Shown here: piece by piece, positions 32,379-40,879 of the stretch
Numbering within the stretch: the stretch's first letter is position 1
Layout of the letters: each line of letters begins with the position of its first letter
Origin: Synergistetes bacterium ADurb.Bin155
GTDB taxonomy: Bacteria > Synergistota > Synergistia > Synergistales > Thermovirgaceae
NCBI GenBank assembly: GCA_002070395.1
Contig: MWDE01000008.1
Location: 1-64,000, forward strand
Length of the DNA stretch: 64,000 nucleotides
Direction: 5' to 3'
The notes under the pieces: model-generated
What the model saw: the letters and a program-made list of their open reading frames with translations, nothing else
Databases searched by the model: none
Told to the model about the DNA's origin: nothing
Translations under genes and position numbers: made by a program

Positions 32379-32406
32379 TTGACTTCGCCCATTGGCTGGA
32401 TTATTG
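32379..32406 (+). promoter_or_regulatory. Promoter of the first polysaccharide deacetylase gene
   Basis: -35 TTGACT (32379-32384) and -10-like TTATTG (32401-32406) with a 16-bp spacer, 33 bases before the preferred TTG start. Confidence 0.45.
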
Positions 32407-32438
32407 TCCCTTTAACCGGTTTGAGAGAGGGTGGTGAA

Positions 32439-33191
32439 TTGTCGCTCCCGTCCCGTCTTACCCCGTTCCTGGCGGCACTCCTTTTATGTTTCACTTCCGG
32501 CCTCGAGGCGGACCCGGGCCCAATCTATTCCGGCCCCAAGGGAGTACCCGTCGTGGCGCTGACCTTCGACGACGGCCCCCGCCAGTTCACGACCCCCAGG
32601 CTCATTGCGCTCCTCGATGAACTCTCCGTCAGGGGCACCTTCTTCATCGTCGGAGCCCAGGCCGTCCAGTTCCCCGGCATACTTGAAGACCTCGTCTCGA
32701 AAGGGCACACCGTGGCTAACCACTCCTGGTCTCACCGCAACATCACCCAGCTCGACCGTGAAACCCTCCTCGAGGAACTCACCTTCTGCAGCCAGGCCAT
32801 CGAGACGATCACCGGCGTCCGCCCCCGGTTCTTCCGCCCCCCCGGCGGGAAATGGGATAGGCGGTCCCTGGCCGTCGTCCAGGAACTGGGCCTCACCACG
32901 GTGCTCTGGGACGTTACCGGCAGGGACATGGTCCAGAGGGCTCCCCGCCAGATGGCGGCCTCCGTCGTCAAGGCGGCCGGACCCGGGTCGATCATCCTTC
33001 TCCACGGGGGGATGGAGTGGACCATGGAGGCGCTGCCAATGATAGTGGAGGGACTGAGAGCAAGGGGATTCCACCTGGTCTCGCTGGACCAGATGTTCCC
33101 TTCCGCGAAGGAGGCGGCGGTGCCCCTGAGGAACGTCCCGGTCGAAAGGACCTCGCCTCCCCCGGTCCGTCCCGTAAAGGTCGTACCCTGA
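32439..33191 (+). CDS. Secreted polysaccharide deacetylase (NodB domain)
   Basis: About 250 residues. A signal peptide (LTPFLAALLLCFTSG) is followed by a NodB domain. Motif 1 is TFDDGP with both Asp residues, motif 2 is NHSWSHRN (H-x3-H), motif 3 is RPPGGKWD, and the later motif is LLHGG. All metal and catalytic residues are present, so it should remove N-acetyl groups from peptidoglycan or another glycan outside the cytoplasmic membrane. The TTG start at 32439 after AGAGAGGGTGG gives a clean signal peptide; the longer frame from 32379 would overlap the promoter. A second, divergent NodB protein lies at 39320-40153. Confidence 0.85.
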   Translation: MSLPSRLTPFLAALLLCFTSGLEADPGPIYSGPKGVPVVALTFDDGPRQFTTPRLIALLDELSVRGTFFIVGAQAVQFPGILEDLVSKGHTVANHSWSHRNITQLDRETLLEELTFCSQAIETITGVRPRFFRPPGGKWDRRSLAVVQELGLTTVLWDVTGRDMVQRAPRQMAASVVKAAGPGSIILLHGGMEWTMEALPMIVEGLRARGFHLVSLDQMFPSAKEAAVPLRNVPVERTSPPPVRPVKVVP

Positions 33192-33322
33192 GCTTCGGGG
33201 GAGGAAACTTTCCCGTTATCGATCAAGGCGTGTCTCGGCGCTCGCCGCCAGGCCCTCCATCACCCCCATTCGCAGCATTAACATGAGATCCGTCGTAGGG
33301 TCGCCCCTCCCGGCGAAGGGGA

Positions 33323-33328
33323 TATAAT
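33323..33328 (+). promoter_or_regulatory. -10 box before the patatin-like gene
   Basis: A consensus TATAAT lies 11 bases upstream of GTG 33340, so the transcript would have almost no leader unless translation starts at TTG 33349. Confidence 0.45.
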
Positions 33329-33339
33329 GGGAGCGGGGG

Positions 33340-34245
33340 GTGGCCGTTTTGACCAGGGTCGGGTTGGCCCTAGGCGGGGGCGGCGCCAGGGGGGCCGCTC
33401 ACTTCGGGGTCCTCAAGGTTTTCGAAGAGGAAAGGATCCCCATAGACCTTATAGCCGGAACGTCCATGGGAGCCATCGTCGGCGCCATGTACGCCCAGAA
33501 CCCCGACGCTTCCGCGGTGATCGAGAAGTACGAGCATTTCATAGCTAACATGGATTACGGTTCCTTCGGCCTTAAGTATATCGCCGCCGACGCCGACCAG
33601 GACTCCCATCTGCTGCAGAAGTTCGCCAGGACCATAGCCCAGAGGATCTACATGAGCTCCATGGGCCATCGTTCGGGGATCATGAAGCCCGAATTCCTGG
33701 ACAAGGCCCTCAAGGAACTGCTGGACCGGGGTAACGTCCAGGACACGAAGATACCCTTCGGCGCAGTGGCGACGGACCTCAACTCCGGTAACACGATCCT
33801 GATCCGGGAAGGGAGCATCAGGAAGGCCGTCCGGAGGAGCTCCCTGATACCGGGCTACCTGCCGCCGGAGGAAGAGGGGGCTAAACTGATCACCGACGGG
33901 GGGGTGAGCGAGCCCGTCCCGGTGGATTCCGCGTTGAAGATGGGCGCCGACGCGGTGATAGCCGTTTCGGTGGACCCCGCCAAACTGCCCGACCTCGAGG
34001 ACCCCAGCATGATAAACATAATGCGCCGCTGCGACCTCATCAGGGGTATCCACATGTCAAGGGCCCAGGTCGAAAAGGCCGACGTCTGCCTGTGCCCCGA
34101 CATGAGCGGCAGCGACTGGAGCGAATTCCTCTCTTCCGGCGAGTTCATAAAGGCCGGAGAGGAAGAGGCCAGGAAAAAGCTGCCCCTGGTGCGGGAAGCG
34201 CTGCGCAGGAAAAGGCCCTGGTTCCTGCGCATCTTTTCTAACTGA
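33340..34245 (+). CDS. Patatin-like phospholipase (RssA family)
   Basis: 301 residues. The oxyanion motif GGGGARG, the nucleophile elbow GTSMG (catalytic Ser) and the DGG motif (TDGGVSEPVPVD) carrying the catalytic Asp are all intact. This predicts an esterase or phospholipase of the bacterial RssA/YlbK group acting on lipids at the inner face of the membrane. No secretion signal is seen. The start could be GTG 33340 or TTG 33349; the TTG has the better-spaced G-rich ribosome site and gives MTRVGLALGGGG, a more usual beginning. Confidence 0.87.
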   Translation: MAVLTRVGLALGGGGARGAAHFGVLKVFEEERIPIDLIAGTSMGAIVGAMYAQNPDASAVIEKYEHFIANMDYGSFGLKYIAADADQDSHLLQKFARTIAQRIYMSSMGHRSGIMKPEFLDKALKELLDRGNVQDTKIPFGAVATDLNSGNTILIREGSIRKAVRRSSLIPGYLPPEEEGAKLITDGGVSEPVPVDSALKMGADAVIAVSVDPAKLPDLEDPSMINIMRRCDLIRGIHMSRAQVEKADVCLCPDMSGSDWSEFLSSGEFIKAGEEEARKKLPLVREALRRKRPWFLRIFSN

Positions 34246-34264
34246 CCCCGGCCTTCCTTTATCC

Positions 34265-34290
34265 TTGACATACTCCCTATTGGTATACTA
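34265..34290 (+). promoter_or_regulatory. Promoter region of the CoADR-rhodanese gene
   Basis: A perfect TTGACA (34265-34270) is followed by TATACT (34284-34289). The 13-bp spacer is short, so the real -10 may be a shifted sequence close by. Confidence 0.4.
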
Positions 34291-34371
34291 ACCTTGCGGC
34301 GTGCTCCGGGTTTCCCGGCAATCACCTGCCGCGGAGTGGCAAGTATCCTGATCCCCAAGGAGGGATGGGTC

Positions 34372-36066
34372 ATGAAGGACAAAAAGGTGCTCATCGTCGG
34401 CGGCGTCGCTTGCGGTGGCAAGGCGGCGGCGAGGCTCATGAGGGTCGACCCCCGGGCCGACGTCACCGTGCTGGAAAAGGGAGAATACATCAGTTACGCC
34501 GGGTGCGGCCTACCCTACTACGTGGGAGGTGTGGTCAAAGAGTACCGGGACCTGATGACCACCCCCATAGGGGTGGTCAGGGACGAGAACTTCTTCCGCA
34601 AGGTCAAGCACGTCACCGTCCATACTCAACACCTGGCCACGAGGCTCGATCGTCGCAAGAAGATCGTCACGGCCCTGGACCTGCGCAACGGAGAGGAGAA
34701 GGAGTTCCCCTACGACAAGCTCGTCCTGTCGACGGGGGCCAGTCCCTTGAGGCCCCCCATACCGGGGTCTGACCTTCCCAGGGTCTTCACTCTCTGGAAT
34801 ATGCCCGACGCCCTCGCCATGCGCGCCGCCATCGACAGCGGCAAGGTCAAGAACGCCGTGGTCATAGGGGCGGGCCTCATCGGTATGGAGGTCGTGGAGG
34901 CCCTCCACGACCAGGGCATCCAGGTATCCATCGTCGACCTCTGCGAGACGCCGCTGCCCCAGATGATGGACCGGGAATTCGGCAACCTCCTCAGGGCCGT
35001 CCTTGAGAAAAAGGGCATCAACTTTTTCGGCGGAGAGAAGGTCCTGGAGATCCAGGGATACAACGGCGAGATAAAGTCCGTCAAGACCGACAAGCGGGAG
35101 GTCCCGGCCGAAATGGTCCTGATGGCCGTCGGTGTGAGGCCCAACGTCGGTATCGCCCGGGAGGCCGGCCTGGCCCTTGGCAGCTGCGGCGGTGTCATCG
35201 TCGACGACCACATGCGCACCAGCGACCCCGACATCTACGCCGGCGGCGACTGTGTAGAAGTGAAAAATGTCCTCACCGGCAAACCCGTCTGGCAGCCCAT
35301 GGGCTCCGTGGCGAACCGCCAGGGCCGCGTGATAGCGGACAATATCGCCGGCCTGCCGACCACCTTCAAGGGCGTGGCGGGGACGGCCATCATGAAGGCC
35401 TTCGAGTACACCATCGGCAAGACGGGCCTGACCAGGGAGCAGGCCCGGCTGGAGGGCTTCAACGCCGAGGCGGTGACCATCGTCGATTCCGACACCCCCC
35501 ACTTCATGCCAGGCTCCGCCGCCATCCAGGTCCGCATCGTGGCCGACAGGAACACCCGAAAGGTCCTGGGGGCCCAGGTATTCGGGGCCGGCAGGGCCGA
35601 CAAGAGGCTCGACATCCTCGTCTCGGCCGCGGCGGGGGGCCTCACCATCGATGAACTGGCCGACGCCGACATCGCCTACGCGCCACCCTACTCTACGGCG
35701 CTGGACCCCGTCACTCATGCGGCCAATACCCTGAAGAACAAGATAGACGGCCTGATGGTCTCCTGGAGCCCGTCGGAACTGGCGGAGAAGATCAGGAAGG
35801 GGGAGAACCCCGTGCTTCTCGACGTCCGCTCTCCCGACGAGGTGAAGACCCAGGGCACCCTTCCCTACGAGACCACCCTCATCCCGCTGGGGCAGCTGTG
35901 GGACCGGGGATCGGAACTCCCCAGGGACAGGGAGATCATCGCCTTCTGCAAGATCTCGGTCCGCGGGTGGGACGCCGATTCAATACTCAAGAGGCTGGGT
36001 TACGAGAAGGTCTCCGTACTGGAGGGTGGCATCGCGGGCTGGCCCTTCGAGTTGAGGAAGGAATAA
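34372..36066 (+). CDS. CoA-disulfide reductase/rhodanese fusion (NADH oxidase family)
   Basis: 564 residues. A flavin disulfide reductase (about 1-445) shows the FAD motif LIVGGVACGGKAAARL, the single redox cysteine C45 in YAGCGLPYYVGG, the NAD motif VVIGAGLIGMEV and the FAD motif TSDPDIYAGGDC. A rhodanese domain follows (about 460-562) with the active loop FCKISVRG. Fused CoADR-Rhd enzymes reduce CoA disulfides, persulfides or polysulfide with NAD(P)H, so a role in sulfur metabolism or redox balance is likely. ATG 34372 follows AAGGAGGG. Monocistronic, converging with the HD-GYP sensor. Confidence 0.9.
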   Translation: MKDKKVLIVGGVACGGKAAARLMRVDPRADVTVLEKGEYISYAGCGLPYYVGGVVKEYRDLMTTPIGVVRDENFFRKVKHVTVHTQHLATRLDRRKKIVTALDLRNGEEKEFPYDKLVLSTGASPLRPPIPGSDLPRVFTLWNMPDALAMRAAIDSGKVKNAVVIGAGLIGMEVVEALHDQGIQVSIVDLCETPLPQMMDREFGNLLRAVLEKKGINFFGGEKVLEIQGYNGEIKSVKTDKREVPAEMVLMAVGVRPNVGIAREAGLALGSCGGVIVDDHMRTSDPDIYAGGDCVEVKNVLTGKPVWQPMGSVANRQGRVIADNIAGLPTTFKGVAGTAIMKAFEYTIGKTGLTREQARLEGFNAEAVTIVDSDTPHFMPGSAAIQVRIVADRNTRKVLGAQVFGAGRADKRLDILVSAAAGGLTIDELADADIAYAPPYSTALDPVTHAANTLKNKIDGLMVSWSPSELAEKIRKGENPVLLDVRSPDEVKTQGTLPYETTLIPLGQLWDRGSELPRDREIIAFCKISVRGWDADSILKRLGYEKVSVLEGGIAGWPFELRKE

Positions 36067-36088
36067 AAATGAGGGCGGTACCGGCCTG

Positions 36089-39000
36089 TCAGCTTTCCAG
36101 CCGGTACCCCTTTTCTCTGAACAGGCGCAGGCAGGCCTTGGCGACGTCGGGGTCGTAGAGGGTCCCGGCGTTGACCTCGATCTCCTTGAGGGCTTCCTCC
36201 AGCCCGACGGCGGGCCGGTAGGGCCGGTAGGAGGCCATGGCCTCCACCACGTCGGCGACGGCCAGTATCCTCGCCTCGAGGCTGATCTCATCGCCCTTCA
36301 GGCCCTGGGGGTACCCGGAGCCGTCGATGCGCTCGTGGTGCTGGTAGACGATCATGGCCAGGCCCAGGTCGCTTTCCACGTCCTGGAGGATATCCCTCCC
36401 ATGGGCGGGGTGTTCCCTGATGATGTTCATCTCGAGTTCCGAGAGCTTGCCGGGCTTGCTCAGGATCTCCGCCGGGACGGATATCTTCCCCAGGTCATGG
36501 ACAAAACCGGCCATCCTGACCTGGTCCTCCTTTTCGGGGCCAAGCCCCATCTCACGGGCTATCCTCGCGGCCAGTCCGCCGACGCGCCTCTGGTGCCCCG
36601 CTGTGTAGGGGTCCCTGCGCTCAACGGTCTGGGTGAGGACGCCGATGGTGGTCTCTAGGGCGTGCCGGAGCTTTTCCTCATTACGTTTCCTGTCGGTGAC
36701 GTCGGTGGACAGGACGGCGAAGACTCCCGGCGATGGGCTGTAGGCCTTGACCTCGTAGTACCTCCCCAGGGGCGCGGCGTAATCCACGAAGGAGACGGGC
36801 TCTCCGGTCAGTGCCACCTTCCCGAACCTCCGGACCCAGGAATCCTCGATCCCGGGCAGGACCTCCTGGACCGTCTTCCCGATGATGTCACGGCCACACA
36901 GCCCCGTCAGCCTCTCGAAGGCCGGGTTGACGGCGATGAAACGGTAGTCTATGGGTTCCCTGGCTTCATCACAGATCAATTCCTGAAGTGAGAAGCCATC
37001 GAGCATCTCGCGGAAGAGGGTACTGTAATCCCTCTCCAGCTTGCGGCGCTCGGTGATGTCCTGGAAAGCCCCCTGGGCGCCGACGATCTTCCCGTCCCCG
37101 TCCCTGACCGCCTCCCCTATCTCCCGCACCCAGATGGTCCGCCCTGTGCCGGTGATCTTCATGAACTCCTCGTCATAGGGCGTTCCGTTCCTGACGCACT
37201 CCCCGAAAACCTTCTCCGCCAGGGGCAGCGACTCGGGGGCGTAAAACCCTAACACTTCTTCCACGGCGGCGGAAAAGCCGGGGGGCTGCTCATGGATCCT
37301 GGCGGCTTCGTCGGTCCAGACCGAGCGGTTTTTGTCCAGGTTAACGCTCCAGCCGCCGACGGAGGCCATCTTCCCGGCCATCCGGATGAGGTCGTTCTTC
37401 CTCTCCAGCTCCTCGTCGGACCGCTTCCGGGCTGTGATGTCCTCCACGGTTCCCTCGTAGAAGAGGATGGCGCCGTCGTCATCCCTGATCGCCCTGGCGC
37501 TCTCCCTGACGAAGACCACGGAGCCGTCCCGCCGGGTCCAGGCCGATTCGAGGCCCCTTATCTCCCCATCCCGAGCGATCCTATCCTGGAAATAGGACCT
37601 GGGGTAGTCCGGTTCGAAGCCCTCCTCGCTGAGGTTCCGCGAGGCCAGTTCTTCGAAGGAGGCATAACCCAGCATGGCCACCAGCGCGGGGTTGGCCATG
37701 AGGACCCTGCCGTCGGGGCTGGTCCTGTAGATACCGATCGTCGCGTTCTCGAAGATGCCCCTGAAGCGCTCCTCGCTCTCCTTCAGGGCCTCCTCGGTCA
37801 TCTTGCGGCGGGTTATATCGCGGATGAAGGCGAGGGAACCCCCCTGCCCGTCGTAAACGAAGGGCACCGCCGATATTTCGACGGGGACCTCCGAACCGTC
37901 CTCGCATTGCAGCAGGGTCTCCAGCGGAGGGACGGCCTTTTTCTCCTCGTTCAGCCTTTTCAGCCGCCGACGGATCGTTTCGGTCTGGCCGGGGGAAAAA
38001 AACTCCTCCACCTTGCGCTCCAGCAGTTCCTGGACCGAACCGGCCTTCAGCAGGCGGCCGGCCGTCTCATTGAAAAAAGCGATCCTTCCATTCAACTGGA
38101 CGAATATGCCGTCCGGGGCCCCCTCGACGAAGGACTTGAATTGCGACTCGCTCTGCCTCAGGGACTCCTCGGCCTTCTTTCGGCCGCTTATATCCTGCAA
38201 GGCTCCCTGGATGCGGGTGATCACGCCCGCCTCGCCGCGGACCGCCGTCCCCACGGTCCTTACCCAGACCCGGCGGCCGCTCCCGGTGACGATCTGCAGC
38301 TCCTCGTCGAAGGGGTCGCCCTTCTTGAGGCAGTCCTTGAAAACCTTCCGGATCCTCCGCCGGTACTCAGGCGCGGAGAACTGAATAATTTCTTCAAGGG
38401 TGGGTTCAAAGTCGGTCGGCACTTCATGGATCTCGGCCAGTTTTTCGGAGTAGGAGAAACGGTCCTCACCGACGTAGTACTGCCACCCCCCGAGGGCCAC
38501 CAGCTCCCCGGCGATGCCCAGGAGGGACTCGCTGTCGGCCAGGCGCTCCAGGAGGGCCTTGTTCCTCTCCAGGGCCCGGGCCAGCTGGAGGTTCCTGGCC
38601 CCCAGTTCGGAGATCTGGTCGGCCACCTTGACGAAAAGGTCCATGGCCTGCTCGATCTTTTCCCGTGATATCCTCGGGATCTCCGCCAGGGCATGGAGGT
38701 ACTCCTCTTCATCGAAACCGAATTCCCTGGCCTGGGCCCTGAAGGTTTCAACGTCCGGCTCCTCCTCCTCGAGGAGGAATTGGCCCATGATGAGATTGCC
38801 CAGCTTGCGGCCCTCGACGAAGATCGGCGTGGCGATATCCCAGAGGTTGTTCTTGCACTTGTACAGGAGGGACTTGCCCCGCTCGAGGCCCGCCGTGAGC
38901 AGGGTGTCGCTCTCGACGCAGGCTTTGCCGGCTTCGGGATGGGGCCTGTGAAAGTCGGTGCACAAACTGTGCCAGCCGGCGGCGCCCAGGATGCGCCCCT

Positions 39001-39154
39001 CCAGGTCTATCACCCCCACGCTGGGCCCCGCCATCCTGGAAAGAGCTTCCAGGAGTTCCTGCATCCGGGCCAGGCCGACGATATCGGCGAGGTTTATCTC
39101 CCCAAGGTCTGTCTCGGAGCTGTGCTCGGATTCAAGGCTCTTTTTCGCGCTCAT
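36089..39154 (-). CDS. PocR/multi-PAS sensor with HD-GYP c-di-GMP phosphodiesterase domain
   Basis: 1021 residues. An N-terminal PocR sensory domain (about 25-190) holds CTDFHRPHPEAGKAC and YKCKNNLWDIATPI. Five PAS/PAC units (about 215-830) follow, two of them PAS_3-like with the pattern GGW...WTDEAARIHE. The C-terminus is HD-GYP (about 840-1015): VHDLGKISVP, REHPAHG, QHHERIDGSGYPQGL. All signature residues are present, so it should cleave cyclic di-GMP. PocR domains sense small organic ligands, such as diols, in propanediol regulators. No transmembrane segment is evident, so it is probably a cytosolic sensor. Start ATG 39154 after GGGAAGGG. Confidence 0.9.
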   Translation of the reverse strand: MSAKKSLESEHSSETDLGEINLADIVGLARMQELLEALSRMAGPSVGVIDLEGRILGAAGWHSLCTDFHRPHPEAGKACVESDTLLTAGLERGKSLLYKCKNNLWDIATPIFVEGRKLGNLIMGQFLLEEEEPDVETFRAQAREFGFDEEEYLHALAEIPRISREKIEQAMDLFVKVADQISELGARNLQLARALERNKALLERLADSESLLGIAGELVALGGWQYYVGEDRFSYSEKLAEIHEVPTDFEPTLEEIIQFSAPEYRRRIRKVFKDCLKKGDPFDEELQIVTGSGRRVWVRTVGTAVRGEAGVITRIQGALQDISGRKKAEESLRQSESQFKSFVEGAPDGIFVQLNGRIAFFNETAGRLLKAGSVQELLERKVEEFFSPGQTETIRRRLKRLNEEKKAVPPLETLLQCEDGSEVPVEISAVPFVYDGQGGSLAFIRDITRRKMTEEALKESEERFRGIFENATIGIYRTSPDGRVLMANPALVAMLGYASFEELASRNLSEEGFEPDYPRSYFQDRIARDGEIRGLESAWTRRDGSVVFVRESARAIRDDDGAILFYEGTVEDITARKRSDEELERKNDLIRMAGKMASVGGWSVNLDKNRSVWTDEAARIHEQPPGFSAAVEEVLGFYAPESLPLAEKVFGECVRNGTPYDEEFMKITGTGRTIWVREIGEAVRDGDGKIVGAQGAFQDITERRKLERDYSTLFREMLDGFSLQELICDEAREPIDYRFIAVNPAFERLTGLCGRDIIGKTVQEVLPGIEDSWVRRFGKVALTGEPVSFVDYAAPLGRYYEVKAYSPSPGVFAVLSTDVTDRKRNEEKLRHALETTIGVLTQTVERRDPYTAGHQRRVGGLAARIAREMGLGPEKEDQVRMAGFVHDLGKISVPAEILSKPGKLSELEMNIIREHPAHGRDILQDVESDLGLAMIVYQHHERIDGSGYPQGLKGDEISLEARILAVADVVEAMASYRPYRPAVGLEEALKEIEVNAGTLYDPDVAKACLRLFREKGYRLES

Positions 39155-39319
39155 GTCCCTTCCCTCTTGGGAATAATTTCAAACTTTTTTTATGGTACAT
39201 CTTTTTACCCGGAAAAAACAACCTCGCCAGGGACCGGCGGCTCCGGGGTTCAGGTCCTCCCCCGCCCCGAAAACCGGGGGCGATGGGCGGTAGTTGTAAA
39301 ATGAAGGCGAAGGAAGGGG

Positions 39320-40153
39320 ATGGTCGCTATCAGGAGAATGCTCTCCGGGGTCGCTGTTTTTTGCCTGTTCTTCCTGCCGGCGCTTCCGCCCTCCCCCGCG
39401 GGGGCGGTCGGGAACCAGCAGGAAGTGATCGGGGGATACGCCGGTGTCGTCCCTCTCGAGTGGGGGCAGGAGGTCACCGGCGTCGTAACCCGCTTCGACC
39501 CCGGCGAAGAGAAAGGGCTGGCCCTCACCTTCGACGCCTGCGGCGGGGGGGTCAAGGGCTGCGGTTACGACGAAGAACTCATCGAACTCCTCCGGAAGGA
39601 GGGCATACCCGCCACCCTCTTCATAAACGCCCGCTGGATAAGGGTGAACCCCGAGACCTTCGCCTCCCTCGCGGCGGACCCCCTTTTCGACATCGCCAAC
39701 CACGGGCTGGACCACAGGCCCCTTTCGGTGAGCGGCAGGGAGGCTTACGGCATAAAGGGGACGGAAGGACCGGCGGAAGCCGCCAGGGAAGTCGAGGAAG
39801 GTGCCCGGGCGATCGAGGCCGCGTCGGGGAAAAGGCCGCTCTTCTTCCGTTCCGGCACCAACCACTACGACGAGATCGCCGTGAGGATCGCCGGGGAGCT
39901 GGGCCACCGGGTCGTGGGCTGCAGCGTGAACGGCGACGCCGGCGCAACCTACTCCGCGGACCAGGTGGCGAAGGCGCTGATGTCGGCCCTCCCCGGCGAT
40001 ATTGTCCTGATGCACATGAACCGGCCCGAAGGGCAGACCGCCGAGGGCCTCGCCGCCGCCCTCGGCTCGCTGAAGGAAAAAGGGTTCACCTTTGTCCGCC
40101 TCTATCAGGTCCTCTCCCCCCCGGCGGCGGAGAGGACCGCAACGGTTTTATGA
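39320..40153 (+). CDS. Secreted polysaccharide deacetylase family protein
   Basis: 277 residues. A signal peptide (AVFCLFFLPALPPSPAGA) is followed by a divergent NodB fold: motif 1 is TFDACGG (Asp kept, second Asp replaced by Ala-Cys), motif 2 is NHGLDHR (H-x3-H), and the late motif is LMHMNRP. The change at the second Asp of motif 1 resembles deacetylases that keep activity through the first Asp and the His pair, but reduced or altered activity is possible. ATG 39320 follows AAGGAAGGGG closely. Divergent from the PAS/HD-GYP gene, convergent with the LUD gene. Confidence 0.78.
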   Translation: MVAIRRMLSGVAVFCLFFLPALPPSPAGAVGNQQEVIGGYAGVVPLEWGQEVTGVVTRFDPGEEKGLALTFDACGGGVKGCGYDEELIELLRKEGIPATLFINARWIRVNPETFASLAADPLFDIANHGLDHRPLSVSGREAYGIKGTEGPAEAAREVEEGARAIEAASGKRPLFFRSGTNHYDEIAVRIAGELGHRVVGCSVNGDAGATYSADQVAKALMSALPGDIVLMHMNRPEGQTAEGLAAALGSLKEKGFTFVRLYQVLSPPAAERTATVL

Positions 40154-40193
40154 CTTTGCCGGGGACCTTGTCTTGCCAGGAGAAGCAACGGGT

Positions 40194-40847
40194 TCAGTAC
40201 CCAAAACTGTCGGCGATCAGGACGACGTAGCACTCCCTCCCCATGGGGGCGTACTCGATGATCGAGGTTATCCTGCACCCCCTGTCGGGCACATGGCATT
40301 CGATGCATTTCCCCAGCTCAACGCAGGGGGTCTTGCCGCCTACGCGGGCGGTATTCGGGGGCGCAGCCTCGTTCTTGACCCGTGCTATGGCCTCGGGTAC
40401 ATCGACGCATATTTTATTGACCCCGGCGATGTATATTATCTTCCCCGGCCCCCAGGCCATCGCCGAAACCCTGTTGCCCACACCGTCTATGTTCACCAGG
40501 GCCCCGTCCATCGTGACGGCGTTCGTGCCGGTAATGAACCAATCGGAGGTGTTAGCATTGATAAAACGTTCTTTCCGGTCCTCTGGCGCAAGGTTCGGGT
40601 CCCAATGGTGATAGACCTTACATCCCTTTTCGGTGAGCTTGTCAATCAGTTTCAGTTGCCTCACGGTCACGCTTCCGGGGACTCCCACGGTTTGCTCCGG
40701 GGAAACCAGGTCCAGTACGGCCTTGGCGGCAGCCTCCCCATCGGGGCAAAGGATGGTCTTAAAACCTTTTGATTCGAGCGCGGCGCCCACGGTTTTGCAT
40801 TTCCTGACCAGAGAGTCATCCTTGAATTTCCTGAGAGCCTCCAACAC
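40194..40847 (-). CDS. LUD-domain protein (LutC/YkgG-like), last gene of the glycyl radical operon
   Basis: 217 residues of the lactate utilisation (LUD) fold: VSPEQTVGVPGSVTVRQL, ITGTNAVTMDGALVNIDGVGN and GPGKIIYIAGVNKI. The C-terminus has a cysteine cluster, C-x5-C-x2-C-x6-C (PCVELGKCIECHVPDRGC), that could bind an iron-sulfur cluster. LUD proteins occur in L-lactate oxidation complexes and in many uncharacterised anaerobic operons. GTG 40847 follows AGGAGGG at ideal spacing; an upstream ATG at 40883 overlaps tctA. It lies 32 bases after tctA and closes the operon. Confidence 0.8.
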   Translation of the reverse strand: MLEALRKFKDDSLVRKCKTVGAALESKGFKTILCPDGEAAAKAVLDLVSPEQTVGVPGSVTVRQLKLIDKLTEKGCKVYHHWDPNLAPEDRKERFINANTSDWFITGTNAVTMDGALVNIDGVGNRVSAMAWGPGKIIYIAGVNKICVDVPEAIARVKNEAAPPNTARVGGKTPCVELGKCIECHVPDRGCRITSIIEYAPMGRECYVVLIADSFGY

Positions 40848-40879
40848 GTCGTTCCCTCCTTCTGAAGTCTTGGACAGGT

